From Candidatus Bathyarchaeota archaeon (GTDB lineage: Archaea; Thermoproteota; Bathyarchaeia; TCS64), in assembly GCA_020697635.1 (NCBI GenBank), contig JAEHCT010000082.1, forward strand, positions 1-6,279: DNA of 6,279 bases, given 5' to 3'. Positions 5,687-6,279 of this stretch are shown piece after piece (positions within the stretch are counted from its first letter, which is position 1; each line of letters opens with the position of its first letter). The position numbers were made by a program, and so were the translations under genes. The notes under the pieces are model-generated. The model was not told the origin of the DNA. It ran no database searches and was given only the letters and a program-made list of their open reading frames with translations.

Positions 5687-6279
5687 ATGGCGACTGGAGC
5701 CGTCATGTTTGACCTCTTTAAAACCCTCGGCGAGTTCGAGTGGACAATCACAGACGAGGATGTCTCGTCTCTGCTCAGAGGCAGAGGGTACGAGGTGTAT
5801 CCTCAGGCTTGGAGACACGCGTTCAGCTTCGTCGTTTTCGTGGATTACCCTAAGCACGGTTTCAGCTCGCATGAGGCTCTGTTCAAACAAGTCTTCAGAG
5901 GCCTAGACGTCGACGATGACGCCGCAAAAGAACTCGCCGATATGTTCAAGAGCAGCCCGTTCCGGCTCCACCCTGAGTCGCATGAGGCCGTGAAGCGTGC
6001 CCGTGACATCGGTCTGAAGATTGCCGTAGCGACATCGACGCCGAAGCTGTTCTTCAGAACCGGCGTCGAACCTATCGCAGAGTACATTGACTTCATCTGC
6101 ACGGGGTACGAGGCGAGCTACGAGAAATCCAATCCCCGCATATACAAGGTGATCACGGACAGACTGCAGGTCGATCCGGAGGATACAGTAGTCATAGGCG
6201 ATGACCCGATTCTGGATATCTCCAACGCCAAGAAGCTTGAGATATGGGCGATACACATACCGAGGGAAGGAGCCCCCTC
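5687..6279 (+). CDS. HAD-superfamily hydrolase, 3' end beyond the window
   Basis: The frame stays open from the ATG at 5687 to the right edge, giving 197 residues without a stop, so the gene is cut by the window. The HAD motifs occur in order. Motif I is VMFDLFKTL with nucleophile Asp9 and Thr13, motif II is IAVATST near Thr116, motif III is Lys147 in YEKSNPRIY, and motif IV is VIGDDPILDISNAK with Asp172, Asp173 and Asp177. Residues 15-95 between motifs I and II form an alpha-helical cap of the C1 type. The residue two after Asp9 is Phe11, not Asp, a pattern seen in haloacid dehalogenase-like members and in some uncharacterised phosphatase-like ones, so the reaction stays open. Two ATGs are possible; 5687 is preferred over 5705 because the latter would remove most of the first strand. 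The promoter position predicts a leaderless transcript. No functional link to the TPP enzyme can be read from the sequence. Confidence 0.88.
   Translation, partial: MATGAVMFDLFKTLGEFEWTITDEDVSSLLRGRGYEVYPQAWRHAFSFVVFVDYPKHGFSSHEALFKQVFRGLDVDDDAAKELADMFKSSPFRLHPESHEAVKRARDIGLKIAVATSTPKLFFRTGVEPIAEYIDFICTGYEASYEKSNPRIYKVITDRLQVDPEDTVVIGDDPILDISNAKKLEIWAIHIPREGAP

Noticed and set aside
5648..6256. Three minus-strand frames at the right end
   Set aside because: They overlap the plus-strand HAD gene, whose four motifs are in order and whose frame stays open to the edge.
1..6279. CRISPR array, insertion sequence or integration site
   Set aside because: No regularly spaced direct repeats, transposase motifs or tRNA-derived attachment sequences were seen.

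Overview
The window carries archaeal informational genes plus a pyrimidine-biosynthesis pair. It is GC-rich in the genes and AT-rich in the spacers. The Alba chromatin protein, the Nop5 core protein of C/D-box sRNPs and the Pop5 subunit of RNase P together place it in Archaea. TATA-like elements and frequent non-ATG starts agree with this. I cannot name the lineage securely: Alba plus Pop5 plus a PyrD/PyrK-type dihydroorotate dehydrogenase would fit a TACK-type or other non-halophilic archaeon, but that is inference.

Layout. Positions 1-314 are an AT-rich non-coding stretch with T-rich tracts and a 9-bp inverted repeat. Next is alba on the + strand (315-581). It meets nop5 on the - strand (578-1672, probably starting at a CTG at 1696) end to end, with the two stop codons overlapping. 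A divergent promoter region of about 53 bp separates nop5 from pyrD (1750-2712), which overlaps pyrK (2651-3466) by 62 nt. Forty bases later lies rnp2 (Pop5, 3507-3827), then a thiamine-diphosphate enzyme of unknown substrate (3905-5632). A HAD-family hydrolase begins at 5687 and runs off the right edge.

How the genes work together. PyrD (FMN) and PyrK (FAD plus [2Fe-2S]) should form one NAD-dependent dihydroorotate dehydrogenase that makes orotate for UMP synthesis. Their overlap suggests translational coupling. Alba, Nop5 and Pop5 are all nucleic-acid-binding proteins of RNA processing or chromatin, but they are not in one operon here. The TPP enzyme and the HAD hydrolase each have their own promoter-like element, and these two elements are nearly identical to each other.

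The most useful points for a second look are the likely CTG start of nop5 with a strong Shine-Dalgarno sequence, the unusual active-site loop of the TPP enzyme, the shared TTTAT(C/T)TCATATAC element, and the AT-rich left flank. I see no CRISPR array, mobile element, tRNA or rRNA, and no clear sign of a new defence or other multi-gene system.
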